Shown in pieces: positions 26,748 through 37,584 of a DNA stretch of 64,000 bases. The notes under the pieces were generated by a model, which did no database searches, was not told where the DNA came from, and saw only the letters and a program-made list of their open reading frames with translations. The position numbers were made by a program, and so were the translations under genes. Within the stretch, counting starts at the first letter, position 1; the number at the start of each line of letters is the position of its first letter. The DNA is taken from assembly GCF_001693485.1 (NCBI RefSeq), contig NZ_MAXC01000007.1, forward strand, positions 62,001-126,000. Reading direction: 5' to 3'. This stretch comes from Bradyrhizobium sp. LMTR 3 (GTDB lineage: Bacteria; Pseudomonadota; Alphaproteobacteria; Rhizobiales; Xanthobacteraceae).

Positions 26748-28214
26748 TCACGAATACTGCATCACGCCGTCGTCGACCTTGCCGTAGCGGAGCGTGACGA
26801 TGTCGAGCGCGTAGTTCTGGTACAGCCGCCACGGCCGCTTCGAGCCCTGCTTGGGCAGTTTGGCGATCGAGCGCTGCACATAGCCGGAGGAGAAATCCAG
26901 CGACGGCAGTTCGGTGACGTCAGGATCGACATTATGCGGCATGCACTGCTTGTAGCCGTTGCGGTCCATGTAGTTGATCAGCCGGCAGACATATTCGCAG
27001 GTCAGATCGCATTTCAGCGTCCACGACGCGTTGGTGTAGCCGAACGCCGCCGCCAGGTTCGGAATGTCCGAATACATCATGCCCTTGTAGTTCAGCGTTC
27101 GTGCGAAATCGACCGTGCGGCCGTCGACGCTGACTTCGAGCCCGCCGAGCACCTGCAGAACCAGCCCGGTCGCGGTGACGATGATATCGGCTTCAAGCTC
27201 GCTGCCGTCCTTCAGCTTGATTCCGCCCCTGGTAAAGGTGTCGATCTCGTTGGTGACGACGGAAGCGCGCTTGTCGCGGATCGACTTGAACAGGTCGCCG
27301 TCCGGCACCAGGCAGAGCCGCTGCTCCCACGGATTGTAACGCGGCGTAAAGTGCTTAGCCACGTCGTATTCCGGTCCCAGCGCCATCTTGACGCCGCCGA
27401 GGATCAACTGCTTGGCGCGCTCCGGCTTGCGGCGGCAGAGCTGAAAGAAATACATGCCGAACAGCACGTTGCGCCAGCGGATCATATGATAGGCGAGCTT
27501 GGCGGAGAGCTTTTGGCGCAGCTTGTTGGCGAGCGCGTCCTCCGCCGGCCGCGCCACCACGTAGGTCGGCGAACGCTGCAGCATCGTGACGTGCGCAGCG
27601 GTCTTGGCCATCTCCGGCACCAGCGTCACGGCGGTCGCACCCGAGCCGATCACCACCACGCGCTTTCCCGCATAGTCGAGGTCTTCGGGCCACTTCTGCG
27701 GATGCACGATCTGGCCGGCGAAGTCCGCCGTGCCCGAAAAATCCGGCGTATAGCCTTCCTCGTATTTGTAATAGCCCGAGCACATGAACAGGAAATTGCA
27801 GGTGAAGCGCACGGTCTCCGCCGCGCCCTCGCCCACGTTGCGTTCGGCCTCCACCGTCCAGCGCGAATCCGGCGACGACCACGCGGCGCGTTTGACGCGG
27901 TGGTGGAAGCGGACGTGCTTGTCGATGCCGTTGTCGGCAGCGGTCTCGCGAACGTAGTTCAGGATCCGCGGCCCGTCGGCGATCGCCTTCGGCTCGGTCC
28001 ACGGCCGGAACGAATAGCCGAGCGTGTACATGTCCGAGTCGGAGCGGATGCCGGGATAGCGGAAGAGATCCCAGGTGCCGCCGATGCAGTCGCGCCCCTC
28101 GAGAATGACGTAGCTCTTGCCGGGACACTTCTCCTGCAAATGATAGCCCGCGCCGATGCCGGACAGTCCCGCGCCGACAATGAGGACGTCGAAATGCTCT
28201 GCCGCATCGGTCAT
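26748..28214 (-). CDS. Flavin-containing (Baeyer-Villiger type) monooxygenase
   Basis: FAD- and NADPH-dependent monooxygenase of 488 residues. It has the FAD Rossmann motif IVGAGLSGIGAGYHL (11-25), the GGTWDLFRYPGIRSDSD region, the Baeyer-Villiger fingerprint FAGQIVHPQKWP (about 165-176) and a second Rossmann motif VVVIGSGATA just after it. It would oxygenate ketones or soft nucleophiles; the substrate is unknown. Separated from ahcY by a repeat-free 198-bp gap that holds the ahcY terminator. Confidence 0.9.
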   Translation of the reverse strand: MTDAAEHFDVLIVGAGLSGIGAGYHLQEKCPGKSYVILEGRDCIGGTWDLFRYPGIRSDSDMYTLGYSFRPWTEPKAIADGPRILNYVRETAADNGIDKHVRFHHRVKRAAWSSPDSRWTVEAERNVGEGAAETVRFTCNFLFMCSGYYKYEEGYTPDFSGTADFAGQIVHPQKWPEDLDYAGKRVVVIGSGATAVTLVPEMAKTAAHVTMLQRSPTYVVARPAEDALANKLRQKLSAKLAYHMIRWRNVLFGMYFFQLCRRKPERAKQLILGGVKMALGPEYDVAKHFTPRYNPWEQRLCLVPDGDLFKSIRDKRASVVTNEIDTFTRGGIKLKDGSELEADIIVTATGLVLQVLGGLEVSVDGRTVDFARTLNYKGMMYSDIPNLAAAFGYTNASWTLKCDLTCEYVCRLINYMDRNGYKQCMPHNVDPDVTELPSLDFSSGYVQRSIAKLPKQGSKRPWRLYQNYALDIVTLRYGKVDDGVMQYS

Positions 28215-28351
28215 GGCGATCTCCCTGCTTTCAGATGTAATGGCCAGCAGGCAGAAATTGCAACTCGCATTGTCAGGTTGCTGCGACGATACAGGCTGTA
28301 TCGGAATTTACCGTTGAATTTCAACCGTCGCAGGTTGTGCGACCGATCAGC

Positions 28352-28377
28352 AAAAAGCCCCGGATCGCTCCGGGGCT
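28352..28377 (-). terminator. Rho-independent terminator of ahcY
   Basis: On the minus strand, AGCCCCGGAGCGATCCGGGGCT is followed directly by a run of T (the forward AAAAA at 28352-28356). It lies about 35 bp after the ahcY stop codon. Confidence 0.9.
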
Positions 28378-28412
28378 TGGTCGTGCTTCAGGACGTCGCC
28401 CGCGACGTGAAG

Positions 28413-29846
<1,434 letters not shown>

Positions 29847-29870
29847 GGGGAGTTTCCCTCTGTTGAGTTC

Positions 29871-29964
29871 GTCATTCCGGGGCGCGCGTGAGCCACGAAC
29901 CCGGAATCTCGAAATCATTGAAAAAGGTTCCGGGTTCACCGCTATCGCGGTGCCCCGGAATGAC
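29871..29964. repeat. Dispersed palindromic repeat (GTCATTCCGGGGC type), between metK and ahcY
   Basis: Outer arms GTCATTCCGGGGC and GCCCCGGAATGAC enclose a nested GAACCCGGAA/TTCCGGGTTC stem. The metK stop is 10 bp away, so the hairpin may act as a transcript 3' end or processing site. A diverged copy lies at 37459-37574. Confidence 0.88.
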
Positions 29965-29974
29965 GCTGTTAAGA

Positions 29975-31168
29975 CTAAACTGCGCGCTTGAGCGGTTCGA
30001 CAAGGTCGGTCTTCTCCCAGGAGAAGCCGCCTTCATTGTCGGGCGTGCGACCGAAATGGCCATAGGCTGCGGTACGCGCGTAGATCGGGCGATTGAGATC
30101 GAGATGGGTGCGGATGCCGCGCGGCGTCAAATCCATCGCCTTGGCGGCTGCCTTCTCGAGCTGGTCCTCCGGCACCTTTCCAGTGCCGTGGGTATCGATG
30201 TAGATCGACAGCGGACGCGCCACACCGATCGCGTAAGCAAGCTGCAGCGTGCAGCGATCGGCGAGACCGGCGGCGACGATGTTCTTGGCGACATAGCGCG
30301 CGGCATAGGCGGCCGAACGGTCGACCTTGGTCGGGTCCTTGCCGGAGAAGGCGCCGCCGCCATGCGGGGCTGCGCCGCCATAGGTATCGACGATGATCTT
30401 TCGGCCGGTGAGACCGGAATCGCCGTCGGGGCCGCCGATGTAGAACTTTCCGGTCGGGTTGATGTGCCAGATGGTCTTGCCGTTGATCCATTCCTTCGGC
30501 AGCGCCTCGCGGACATAGGGTTCGACGATGTCACGAATCTGATTGGAGGTGAGGTCCTCGACCAGATGCTGGTGCGAGACCACGATCTCGCGCACGCCGA
30601 CCGGCTTGCCGTTCTCGTACTGCACGGTGACCTGGCTCTTGGAGTCCGGACCGAGCACCTTCTCGCGGCCGGAGTGGCGCGCTTCGGAAATCAACCGCAG
30701 GATCTTGTGGGCGTAGAAGATCGGCGCCGGCATCAGGTCAGGCGTCTCGTTGGTGGCGTAGCCGAACATGATGCCCTGGTCGCCCGCGCCCTCTTCCTGG
30801 TTGCTGGGCTGCTTGGCATCGACGCCCTGCGCAATGTCAGCGGACTGCGGATGCAACAGGATTTCAATGTCAGCGGTCTTCCAGTGAAAACCCTCCTGCT
30901 CGTAACCGATGTCCTTGATGGCCTCGCGCACGGTGCTTTCGATCTGCTCGTTGGTGACCGACTCCGGACCACGAGTCTCACCGGCGATCACCACCTTGTT
31001 GGTGGTGGCAAGCGTTTCGCAGGCCGCGCGGATCTGCCATGGATCGATGCCCGCCTTCGGGCCTTCCCGGTAGAACAGGTCGACGATCTCGTCCGAGATT
31101 CGATCGCAAACCTTGTCCGGATGACCCTCGGAAACCGACTCGCTGGTGAAGAGATAGGAGGCGCGCAT
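29975..31168 (-). CDS. metK: S-adenosylmethionine synthetase
   Basis: Makes S-adenosylmethionine from methionine and ATP. The 397-residue protein has the N-terminal [20 protein letters not shown], the [14 protein letters not shown] [13 protein letters not shown] signature, and the phosphate-loop [22 protein letters not shown] 31168 has AAGGGG about 7 bases upstream; two in-frame TTG codons precede it. A 7-bp GC hairpin sits 17 nt upstream of the start. The upstream neighbour on the same strand is the HTH-methyltransferase gene (stop 31229), so the two may be co-transcribed. Confidence 0.97.
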   Translation of the reverse strand: MRASYLFTSESVSEGHPDKVCDRISDEIVDLFYREGPKAGIDPWQIRAACETLATTNKVVIAGETRGPESVTNEQIESTVREAIKDIGYEQEGFHWKTADIEILLHPQSADIAQGVDAKQPSNQEEGAGDQGIMFGYATNETPDLMPAPIFYAHKILRLISEARHSGREKVLGPDSKSQVTVQYENGKPVGVREIVVSHQHLVEDLTSNQIRDIVEPYVREALPKEWINGKTIWHINPTGKFYIGGPDGDSGLTGRKIIVDTYGGAAPHGGGAFSGKDPTKVDRSAAYAARYVAKNIVAAGLADRCTLQLAYAIGVARPLSIYIDTHGTGKVPEDQLEKAAAKAMDLTPRGIRTHLDLNRPIYARTAAYGHFGRTPDNEGGFSWEKTDLVEPLKRAV

Positions 31169-31185
31169 CAACAAACCCCTTGTTC

Positions 31186-31202
31186 CCGCCGGACCCCGGC
31201 GG
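31186..31202 (-). promoter_or_regulatory. Perfect GC hairpin just upstream of the metK ribosome site
   Basis: Minus-strand CCGCCGGGGTCCGGCGG forms a 7-bp stem with a 3-nt loop, only 4 nt from the AAGGGG ribosome site. No match to a known SAM riboswitch could be made by eye. Confidence 0.4.
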
Positions 31203-31228
31203 CTGTCTGTGTTGTGTATCCTGGAATG

Positions 31229-32581
31229 TCAGTCGCGACGCCGCGAAATGACGTAGGATTCGTCGTAAAACCAAAGCCCGTTATGCTTGCGCAGAACCTC
31301 TCTGGTGGCATCGAGCGTCCGGCTGTTTTCAGTCATTTCGGTCAACCGGTCGTCTTCGATCTGGGCGACATACACCGCCGCATTCCACGCTGCAAAGGCC
31401 GTCGAGGTTCCGATCGAGCCGGTGACCTCGTTGGGCAGCGCTTCCATATCATAACGGAAGATGGAACGGTTATCGGCGTAGGCATTAAAGTTAAGGTCCC
31501 GCCCGGCCGACCCCAGCTCGTATTTCACCGCGCGCAATAGCTCATGACGGCTCACGGCGAAAGGATTTTCTCCCGGCCAGACCGACTGGATGATTTCCAG
31601 CCCCGGATCCTGCCCATGGGAGTGAATTCCAATCAAACGGCCCCCTGCCCGCAGCGACCGGGCCAACGGTGCAATGATCCGCTTGGCGCGGAAATTCACA
31701 GAGGATTTTGCCCGATAGGGCTGGGAAGCGATCACAAGGTCGAAATTGGCCTCGGTCCGGCCGGCCCGCGGGATGATCGAATCAAGCAGGAACCGGTGGT
31801 CCTCCCGGTACAGCACCAGCGCCACCGGCCGCTCATAGATCGGCATGCTCGATTTGGGGCTGATATTGGCCCGCCAGTTTTGTTCCAGAAACGGCCCCAG
31901 TTCGGCAATTTGCGTCTCAAACTCCCCCGAAGAGGCCCCCCGCAGGGCCACCTCATGCCAGATCATGCCCGCGGCTGCCGCGGGCGAGGCCGGCGTCAGC
32001 CAGGGCGCCTCCGCGTAATGCATGTTGGTCAGGACGATGACGGTCGCCGGGTGCTCGAACAGCCGGTCGGGCACCTTGTCGAGCGTCAGGCGGACGTCCT
32101 CCAGGCTCAACTCTTTGCCGGCGATATAGAACGGCATATGGGGAAAACGCCCGTGCATCGAGCGCATCACCCGCGCGAGCACCGTGCCGTCTCCGACTCC
32201 TGCGTCGAATACCCTGAGCGCCGGCGGCCGCGGATGCAGGCTCGACAGTTCCAGCGCCACCCGCTCGGCAATCACCCGTTTTTCGCTGCAGGTATGGACG
32301 AACAGCAGGTATTTCTGCCGGTTCTCGAAGAAGCGGAAATTGCCTCTGGGATCGCGCTTTTCGGGCGGCACTTCGAGGCCGCGCGGCGGCGGCAGCGCGC
32401 CGGTGGACGCCGCGATATAGGCCTGGATGCGGTCCAGCGTATCGATGGTGATGCGCTTGCCCTCGCGCAGCCGCTGCACCAGCTTGCCGTCGTTGACCGC
32501 CCGGCGTCCGAACGTCGTCTCCGCCATGTCGGCCTGGCGGCAGAACTCGGTGATCTGGCTGAGGATCTGGTCGTTTTTCAT
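31229..32581 (-). CDS. HTH-methyltransferase-like protein of unknown function (450 aa)
   Basis: I do not recognise a named family. Residues about 1-55 look like a small helix-turn-helix (ITEFCRQADMAETTFGRRAV, KLVQRLREGKRIT). From about residue 85 the sequence resembles a SAM-dependent methyltransferase: motif I VFDAGVGDGTVLARV (about 123-137) and a NFDLVIASQPYRAKSS segment in the position of motif IV. It lies directly upstream of metK (60 bp) on the same strand and downstream of a repeat-containing gap. It could be a regulator that senses SAM or a DNA/RNA/protein methylase. The start ATG 32581 has only a weak ribosome site. Confidence 0.7.
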   Translation of the reverse strand: MKNDQILSQITEFCRQADMAETTFGRRAVNDGKLVQRLREGKRITIDTLDRIQAYIAASTGALPPPRGLEVPPEKRDPRGNFRFFENRQKYLLFVHTCSEKRVIAERVALELSSLHPRPPALRVFDAGVGDGTVLARVMRSMHGRFPHMPFYIAGKELSLEDVRLTLDKVPDRLFEHPATVIVLTNMHYAEAPWLTPASPAAAAGMIWHEVALRGASSGEFETQIAELGPFLEQNWRANISPKSSMPIYERPVALVLYREDHRFLLDSIIPRAGRTEANFDLVIASQPYRAKSSVNFRAKRIIAPLARSLRAGGRLIGIHSHGQDPGLEIIQSVWPGENPFAVSRHELLRAVKYELGSAGRDLNFNAYADNRSIFRYDMEALPNEVTGSIGTSTAFAAWNAAVYVAQIEDDRLTEMTENSRTLDATREVLRKHNGLWFYDESYVISRRRD

Positions 32582-32794
32582 CGGGCCAGTGGTTGGGACA
32601 TGCCGGTGGGCAGCGGGAGATGGCGGAAGCTTCCTACCATCATCTGCCCAACAAGTATACGTCCCGAAAAGGGTGAGGCGTCATTGGAACCCGCCGCACC
32701 TGCTAATATACATGATGACAAAATGAAACTTTGGCATGCCGCCTTGCTCCAGCTTACAATGCTGGGCCCGGCTATTGCGCACCGCCCTCACCCC

Positions 32795-32913
32795 GTCATT
32801 GCCAGCCACCCGGTCGGCGCAAAGCGCCGCCGGATGACAGGCTCCGCGAAGCAATCCACCTCTCCGCACGGGGACAGATGGATTGCTTCGTCATTATCGC
32901 TCCGCGCAATGAC
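32795..32913. repeat. Dispersed palindromic repeat (GTCATTGC type)
   Basis: Outer arms near GTCATTGC and GCAATGAC. Inner GCGAAGCAATCCA and TGGATTGCTTCGTC form a 13-bp inverted repeat around CCTCTCCGCACGGGGACAGA. It fills most of the 342-bp gap between the HTH-methyltransferase and MetE-like genes; the rest of that gap shows no gene. Confidence 0.88.
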
Positions 32914-32923
32914 GGCTGAGAGC

Positions 32924-34045
32924 CTACGACTTCCCCCACACCTCGTTCGCCACTTCGACCGCGAGGCTCAACTTCGCCCACTGCTCCTCCTCGGAGAGGA
33001 TGTTGCCTTCCTCGGTGGAAGCAAAGCCGCATTGCGGCGATACTGCGAGCTGGTCAAGCGGGGCGAACTTGGCGGCCTCATCGAGGCGGCGCTTGATGTC
33101 ATCCTTCTTCTCGAGCTCGCCGAACTTCGAGGTGATGACGCCGACCACTACGACCTTGTTGCCCTTTGGCAAATAGCGCAGCGGCTCGAAGCCGCCGGCG
33201 CGGTCGGAATCATATTCGAGGAAATAGCCGTCGTAATTGGTGCCGGCCAGCATGGTCTCGGCCACCGGCTCGTAGCCGCCGGAGGAGATCCAGGTCGAGC
33301 GGAAATTGCCGCGGCAGACGTGCGTCGTGATCACCATGTCGGCCGGGCGCTCGGCAATCGCATAGTTGATGACGCGCGCATAGATTTCCTGCAGGCCGTC
33401 GGGATTGTCGCCGCGATCGCGCGCCTTCTGCAATTCGTCCTGCGAGCAGAGATAGGCCCAGACCGTATCGTCGAACTGCAAGTAACGGCAGCCGGCGTCA
33501 TAGAACGCCTTCACCGCCTTGCGATAGGACTTGCCGAGGTCGAGGAAGAATTCCTCCAGATCAGGATAGACCTCCTTCGAGATCGACTTGCGGCCGCCGC
33601 GGAAATGCAGCACGGCCGGCGACGGGATCGTCATCTTCGGCGTGACGTGAGCCGTGTCAGCATGCTTCTTCAAGAAGCGGAAGTGATCCAGCATCGGATG
33701 GTTGTCCGGGAAGTCGAGCTTGCCGATCACGCGGACCGCATCATGCCTCGTTTCCACGCCGGCGAACTGGATGCCCGTGTCGGGGTGGAACAGCTCACAG
33801 CCGGTGAGATGGCTAAGAAAGTCGAAGTGCCACCAGGAGCGGCGGAACTCGCCATCGGTCGCGAGCTTCAGCCCGATCGAGGCCTGCTTGTGCACGACCT
33901 TTTCGATCTCGAGGTCCTCGGCCTTGCGCAGGTCCTCCGCCGTGATCTCACCCTTCTCCAGCTTGGCGCGCGCTTCCTTGATGCGCGGCGGACGCAACAG
34001 ACTGCCGACCTCGTCGGCGCGGAACGGGGGCTTTGTTCTCTGCAT
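32924..34045 (-). CDS. MetE C-terminal-like, cobalamin-independent methionine synthase family protein
   Basis: Zinc-dependent methyltransferase of 373 residues, matching only the catalytic C-terminal half of MetE, so it probably uses a simpler methyl donor or acceptor than full MetE. The zinc site is visible as THVCRGNFRS (His-x-Cys) and the later Cys in AVSPQCGFAS. The N-terminal substrate-lobe is RADEVGSLLRP and DGEFRRSWWHFDFL. ATG 34045 has GGGAGTTGAG upstream. It starts 19 bp after the livF stop and may be the last gene of the transporter operon. Homocysteine or another thiol is the likely methyl acceptor. Confidence 0.85.
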   Translation of the reverse strand: MQRTKPPFRADEVGSLLRPPRIKEARAKLEKGEITAEDLRKAEDLEIEKVVHKQASIGLKLATDGEFRRSWWHFDFLSHLTGCELFHPDTGIQFAGVETRHDAVRVIGKLDFPDNHPMLDHFRFLKKHADTAHVTPKMTIPSPAVLHFRGGRKSISKEVYPDLEEFFLDLGKSYRKAVKAFYDAGCRYLQFDDTVWAYLCSQDELQKARDRGDNPDGLQEIYARVINYAIAERPADMVITTHVCRGNFRSTWISSGGYEPVAETMLAGTNYDGYFLEYDSDRAGGFEPLRYLPKGNKVVVVGVITSKFGELEKKDDIKRRLDEAAKFAPLDQLAVSPQCGFASTEEGNILSEEEQWAKLSLAVEVANEVWGKS

Positions 34046-34064
34046 GGTCTCAACTCCCATAAAT

Positions 34065-34781
34065 CTAGCGGGCGGCCGCGCCGGCGACGCCGAGATAGCG
34101 TTCGAGCACGGCGGGATCGGCCTTCAACGCGTGGCTTGGCGCATCATGCACGATTGCGCCGCGTTCCAATATCACAACCCGATCGGCCAGCCCCAGAATC
34201 TTTTGCGCATTCTGCTCGACGATAACAGAGCAGATGCCGCCCGCCCGGGTGATCGTGCCCAGCGCCCTTAATAGTTCTTCAACGATGATCGGCGCCAGTC
34301 CCTCGGTCGGCTCGTCCAGCAGCAGCACCTTGGGATTGAGGGTCAGCGCGCGGCCGATCGCCAGCATCTGCTGCTCGCCGCCGGAAAGCTGGTTGCCGAA
34401 ATTGTTGCGGCGCTCCTTCAGCCGCGGAAACATCTGGTAGATCTCTTCCACGGTCCATGGGCCGGGCTGGGCCACCGCGGTCATGTTCTCCTCGACCGTC
34501 AGGGAGCGGAAGATGTTGCGTTCCTGCGGCACCCAGCCGATCCCGGCCCGCGCGCGCTGGTCCGGGCGCATCGCGGTGATGTCGAGCCCGCCAAGCGCGA
34601 TCGTTCCGCCGAAACGGCGGGTGATGCCGACGATCGAGTTGATCAGCGTGGTCTTGCCGGTGCCGTTGCGCCCCAGGAGCGCCAGCACCTGGCCCTCGCC
34701 CAGCGACAGCGACATCGAAGGCAACACCACGGCTTCGCCATAGCCCGCGCGCAAGGCATCGATGGCGAGAAGCTCAGGCAT
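34065..34781 (-). CDS. livF: Branched-chain amino-acid-type ABC transporter ATP-binding protein LivF
   Basis: One of the two ATPases of a HAAT-type importer. Walker A is GRNGTGKTT, the signature is LSGGEQQML, and Walker B is VLLLDEPTEGLAPI. 238 residues, normal for LivF. Its start overlaps the livG end by 8 bp. The substrate may be an amino acid, amide or other carboxylate, since this family is broad. Confidence 0.92.
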   Translation of the reverse strand: MPELLAIDALRAGYGEAVVLPSMSLSLGEGQVLALLGRNGTGKTTLINSIVGITRRFGGTIALGGLDITAMRPDQRARAGIGWVPQERNIFRSLTVEENMTAVAQPGPWTVEEIYQMFPRLKERRNNFGNQLSGGEQQMLAIGRALTLNPKVLLLDEPTEGLAPIIVEELLRALGTITRAGGICSVIVEQNAQKILGLADRVVILERGAIVHDAPSHALKADPAVLERYLGVAGAAAR

Positions 34782-35526
34782 GGACCGCCTCGCCGAGATA
34801 GACCGCCTTCACTTGCGGATCGCGCGCCACTTCGTCCGGCGGACCTTCCACCAGCATGGCGCCGTTGACCAGCACCGAGATACGGTCAGCGAACGAGAAC
34901 ACCAGGTCCATGTCGTGCTCGATCAGCAGCACCGTGACGTCGCGCGGCAGGGCAGCGACCGCCGCCAGAATATCGTGACGCTCGCTCTCGGGCACACCGG
35001 CGGCGGGCTCGTCGAGCAGCAGCACGCGCGGCTTGGTCGCGATCGCGACCGCGATCTCGAGCAGGCGCTGTTTGCCGTAAGGCAGCGTCGCGGTGCGCTC
35101 GTTCATCACGTCGAGCAAATGAAACCGTCCGAGCGTCTCCGCGACCTCGCGGTTAACGTCATCGCGCGTGCCCATCCGCCGCCACCAGTCTCCACCACGG
35201 CCGAGACGTTCGGAGACGGCGAGCCCGACCGTTTCGAGCGGGGTCAGGTCGGCATAGAGCTGATTGATCTGGAAGGTGCGCGACAGCCCACGTAGCACCC
35301 GTTTGTGCACCGGCACATCGGTGATGTCGTTGCCCTCGAGCAGGATCCGTCCCGCATTGGGCTTGAGCACGCCGGTCAGCAGATTGATGACGGTGGTCTT
35401 GCCGGCGCCGTTGGGCCCGATCAGGGCATGGCGGGCGCCCTGCTCCACCTTGAGCGACAGCTCGCGCGTGACCCGCAAGCCGCCGAAGGATTTTTCCAGC
35501 CCCCTGGTTTCGAGCGCGATCGTCAT
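34774..35526 (-). CDS. livG: Branched-chain amino-acid-type ABC transporter ATP-binding protein LivG
   Basis: Second ATPase of the importer: Walker A GPNGAGKTTVINLLTG, signature LPYGKQRLLEIAVAI, Walker B VLLLDEPAAGV. 250 residues, with the longer loop after strand 1 (RTFQINQLYADLTPLETVGLAV) that separates LivG from LivF. Its start overlaps the livM stop by four bases (ATGA). Confidence 0.92.
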   Translation of the reverse strand: MTIALETRGLEKSFGGLRVTRELSLKVEQGARHALIGPNGAGKTTVINLLTGVLKPNAGRILLEGNDITDVPVHKRVLRGLSRTFQINQLYADLTPLETVGLAVSERLGRGGDWWRRMGTRDDVNREVAETLGRFHLLDVMNERTATLPYGKQRLLEIAVAIATKPRVLLLDEPAAGVPESERHDILAAVAALPRDVTVLLIEHDMDLVFSFADRISVLVNGAMLVEGPPDEVARDPQVKAVYLGEAVHA

Positions 35527-36554
35527 GGCGCATCACTTTCGGGAACGGCGACGACGGCCTTGCGTCCGAAGACCTGACGGATCACGAGGTTCGGCCCCCA
35601 AAGCACCCAGCGATGGATGCGCTCGCGGCCGACCAGCACCATCACGACCAGGACGAGCCCGATCCAGAAAAGCCAGTATTGCGGCGTGATGGTCTGAAAC
35701 AGTTCCTGCAGCATCTTGAACACGACGGCGCCGATCAGCCCGCCATAGAGATAGCCGGTGCCGCCGATTACGAGCACCAGCATCAGATCGGCCGAGCGTT
35801 CGAACGCGAACACATCGAGCGAGGCCAGCGCCGTGGTCTGGGTGAACAGCGCCCCGGCAATGCCGGCGTAGAACGCGGCAATCGTATAGATCGCGATCAG
35901 GCGCCGATTGACGGGCACGCCGATGGCAGAGGCTCGCAGCGGGTTATTCTTGATCGCGCGCAGCGACAGGCCGAACGGCGAATTGACGATCCGCCGCGCC
36001 AGCAGAAACAGCAGGAACAGCACGATCAGCGAATAGAAGAAGCCGGTCTTGCCGAACATGTCGAACGCAAACAGACCGAGGATCGGCTGCATCTCGATGC
36101 CCTGGAGCCCGTCGGTGCCGCCGGTGATATTGGAGAACCGTTCCGCCAGCGCTTCGAGCAGCAGCGCAATGCCGAGCGTCACCATCAGCCGTGTCAGGTC
36201 GACGCCGCGGATGACGAGGAAACTGGTGAGGAAGCCGAGCACCATGGCGACGAGGCCGGCGACGACCAGCGCGATCACCGGCTCGTTGATGATGCCATGC
36301 AAGGCGAGCAAGCCCGCCGAATAGGCGCCGACGCCAAAGAACGCGGCGTGCCCCAGCGAGACAATGCCGGCGTAGCCGAGGATCAGGTCGAGCGACAGCG
36401 TGAACAACGCCAGCCGCAGGATATCGGTCATAATCAGATAGCGCGAGGGAAACAGGAACGCGCAGGACAGCGCAAGAATCCAGAACGCGATCTCGGCCGG
36501 GCGCCAGCGGGCGCGGGCGATGGCATGGGATGAGACGTCGGAGGCTGCGGTCAT
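35523..36554 (-). CDS. livM: Branched-chain amino-acid-type ABC transporter permease LivM
   Basis: Inner-membrane permease of 343 residues with about ten helices. The family motif near the start, DLILGYAGIVSLGHAAFFGVG, is clear, as is the conserved GTGYLYGGLIGAVVF late in the protein. It is preceded by livH (7-bp gap) and followed by livG (4-bp overlap). Confidence 0.92.
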   Translation of the reverse strand: MTAASDVSSHAIARARWRPAEIAFWILALSCAFLFPSRYLIMTDILRLALFTLSLDLILGYAGIVSLGHAAFFGVGAYSAGLLALHGIINEPVIALVVAGLVAMVLGFLTSFLVIRGVDLTRLMVTLGIALLLEALAERFSNITGGTDGLQGIEMQPILGLFAFDMFGKTGFFYSLIVLFLLFLLARRIVNSPFGLSLRAIKNNPLRASAIGVPVNRRLIAIYTIAAFYAGIAGALFTQTTALASLDVFAFERSADLMLVLVIGGTGYLYGGLIGAVVFKMLQELFQTITPQYWLFWIGLVLVVMVLVGRERIHRWVLWGPNLVIRQVFGRKAVVAVPESDAP

Positions 36555-36561
36555 CGCGAAC

Positions 36562-37431
36562 TCATCGCGCAGCGGCGCGGCCGAACAGGCCGTTCGGACG
36601 CCAGATCAGAATGACGATCATGATGGTGTAGATGACGAACGGCCCCATCTTCGGCACGTAATATTTCCCGGCGACGTCGCCGATGCCGAGCAAAAGCGAA
36701 GCAAGGAACGGCCCGGTGATGCTGGAGGAGCCGCCGACGGTGACCACGATCAAAAAGTAGATCATGAATTTTAGCGGAAAATACGGATCGAGCCCGAGGA
36801 TCTCGGCGCTCAGCGCGCCGCCGAGGCCGGCAAGGCCACAGCCGAAGGCAAAGGTGAACGCAAACACCTGCGGCACGTTGATGCCGAGGCCGCTGGCGGC
36901 GCGCGGATCGTCCACCGCGGCGCGCAGGCGGCTGCCGAAACGGGTTTTCGCCAAAATCAATTGCAGCGCCACCGTGAGCAGGCCGCAGATCACGATGATC
37001 ATCAGCCGGTAGCGGCCGATGCCGACGCCGAAGAAGTCGAACTGTCCCTCGAGCGCGGCCGGCAGTTTGATGAAAATCCGCGACGATCCCATGATGTAAT
37101 CGACCGCCGCCACCGACATGAAGGTGAGGCCGATCGTGAACAGCACCTGGTCGAGATGGCTGCGGGTGTAGAGGTGGCGGTAAAGCGTGCGCTCCAGCGC
37201 GACGCCGATCAGCGCGCTGACGACAAACGCCAGCGGCAGCGCGGAAAAGAACGGCCAGCCCTGATTGTTCACCAGCACCGCGCAGATATAGCCGCCGGTC
37301 ATGGCGAAGGCGCCATGGGCAAGGTTGACGAAATTCATCAGCCCGAGCGTCACCGCCAGCCCGCAGGCGAGCACGAACAGCAGCATGCCGTAGGCGACAC
37401 CGTCGAACAGGATGGTGAACAGCGTGGTCAT
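36562..37431 (-). CDS. livH: Branched-chain amino-acid-type ABC transporter permease LivH
   Basis: Inner-membrane permease of 289 residues with about eight helices and the family pattern LGLMNFVNLAHGAFAMTGGY near residue 30. It is the first membrane subunit downstream of the binding-protein gene, from which it is separated by a 153-bp gap carrying a palindromic repeat. Confidence 0.92.
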   Translation of the reverse strand: MTTLFTILFDGVAYGMLLFVLACGLAVTLGLMNFVNLAHGAFAMTGGYICAVLVNNQGWPFFSALPLAFVVSALIGVALERTLYRHLYTRSHLDQVLFTIGLTFMSVAAVDYIMGSSRIFIKLPAALEGQFDFFGVGIGRYRLMIIVICGLLTVALQLILAKTRFGSRLRAAVDDPRAASGLGINVPQVFAFTFAFGCGLAGLGGALSAEILGLDPYFPLKFMIYFLIVVTVGGSSSITGPFLASLLLGIGDVAGKYYVPKMGPFVIYTIMIVILIWRPNGLFGRAAAR

Positions 37432-37458
37432 GGGAGCGCCGAAGAACCTTTAGGACTC

Positions 37459-37574
37459 GTCATTTCGGGGCAGCGCGCCAGCGCTGAACCCGGGATCTCT
37501 TTGCAACAACCTCGAGATCCTCAGGTGCGCAATTGCGCACCATAGTTCGCATCTTCGATGCGCCCCGGGATGAC
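37459..37574. repeat. Dispersed palindromic repeat (GTCATTTCGGGGC type), between binding protein and livH
   Basis: Outer arms GTCATTTCGGGGC and GCCCCGGGATGAC, with inner GAACCCGGGATCTC and CTCGAGATCC. It is a diverged relative of 29871-29964. In the liv operon it would lie between the binding-protein gene and livH, where a stable hairpin could protect or reduce downstream expression. Confidence 0.88.
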
Positions 37575-37584
37575 GACTTCGTCG

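Noticed and set aside
31169..31228. SAM riboswitch before metK
   Set aside because: Only a simple GC hairpin is present and the leader is only 60 bp; no known SAM or SAH riboswitch core could be recognised by eye.
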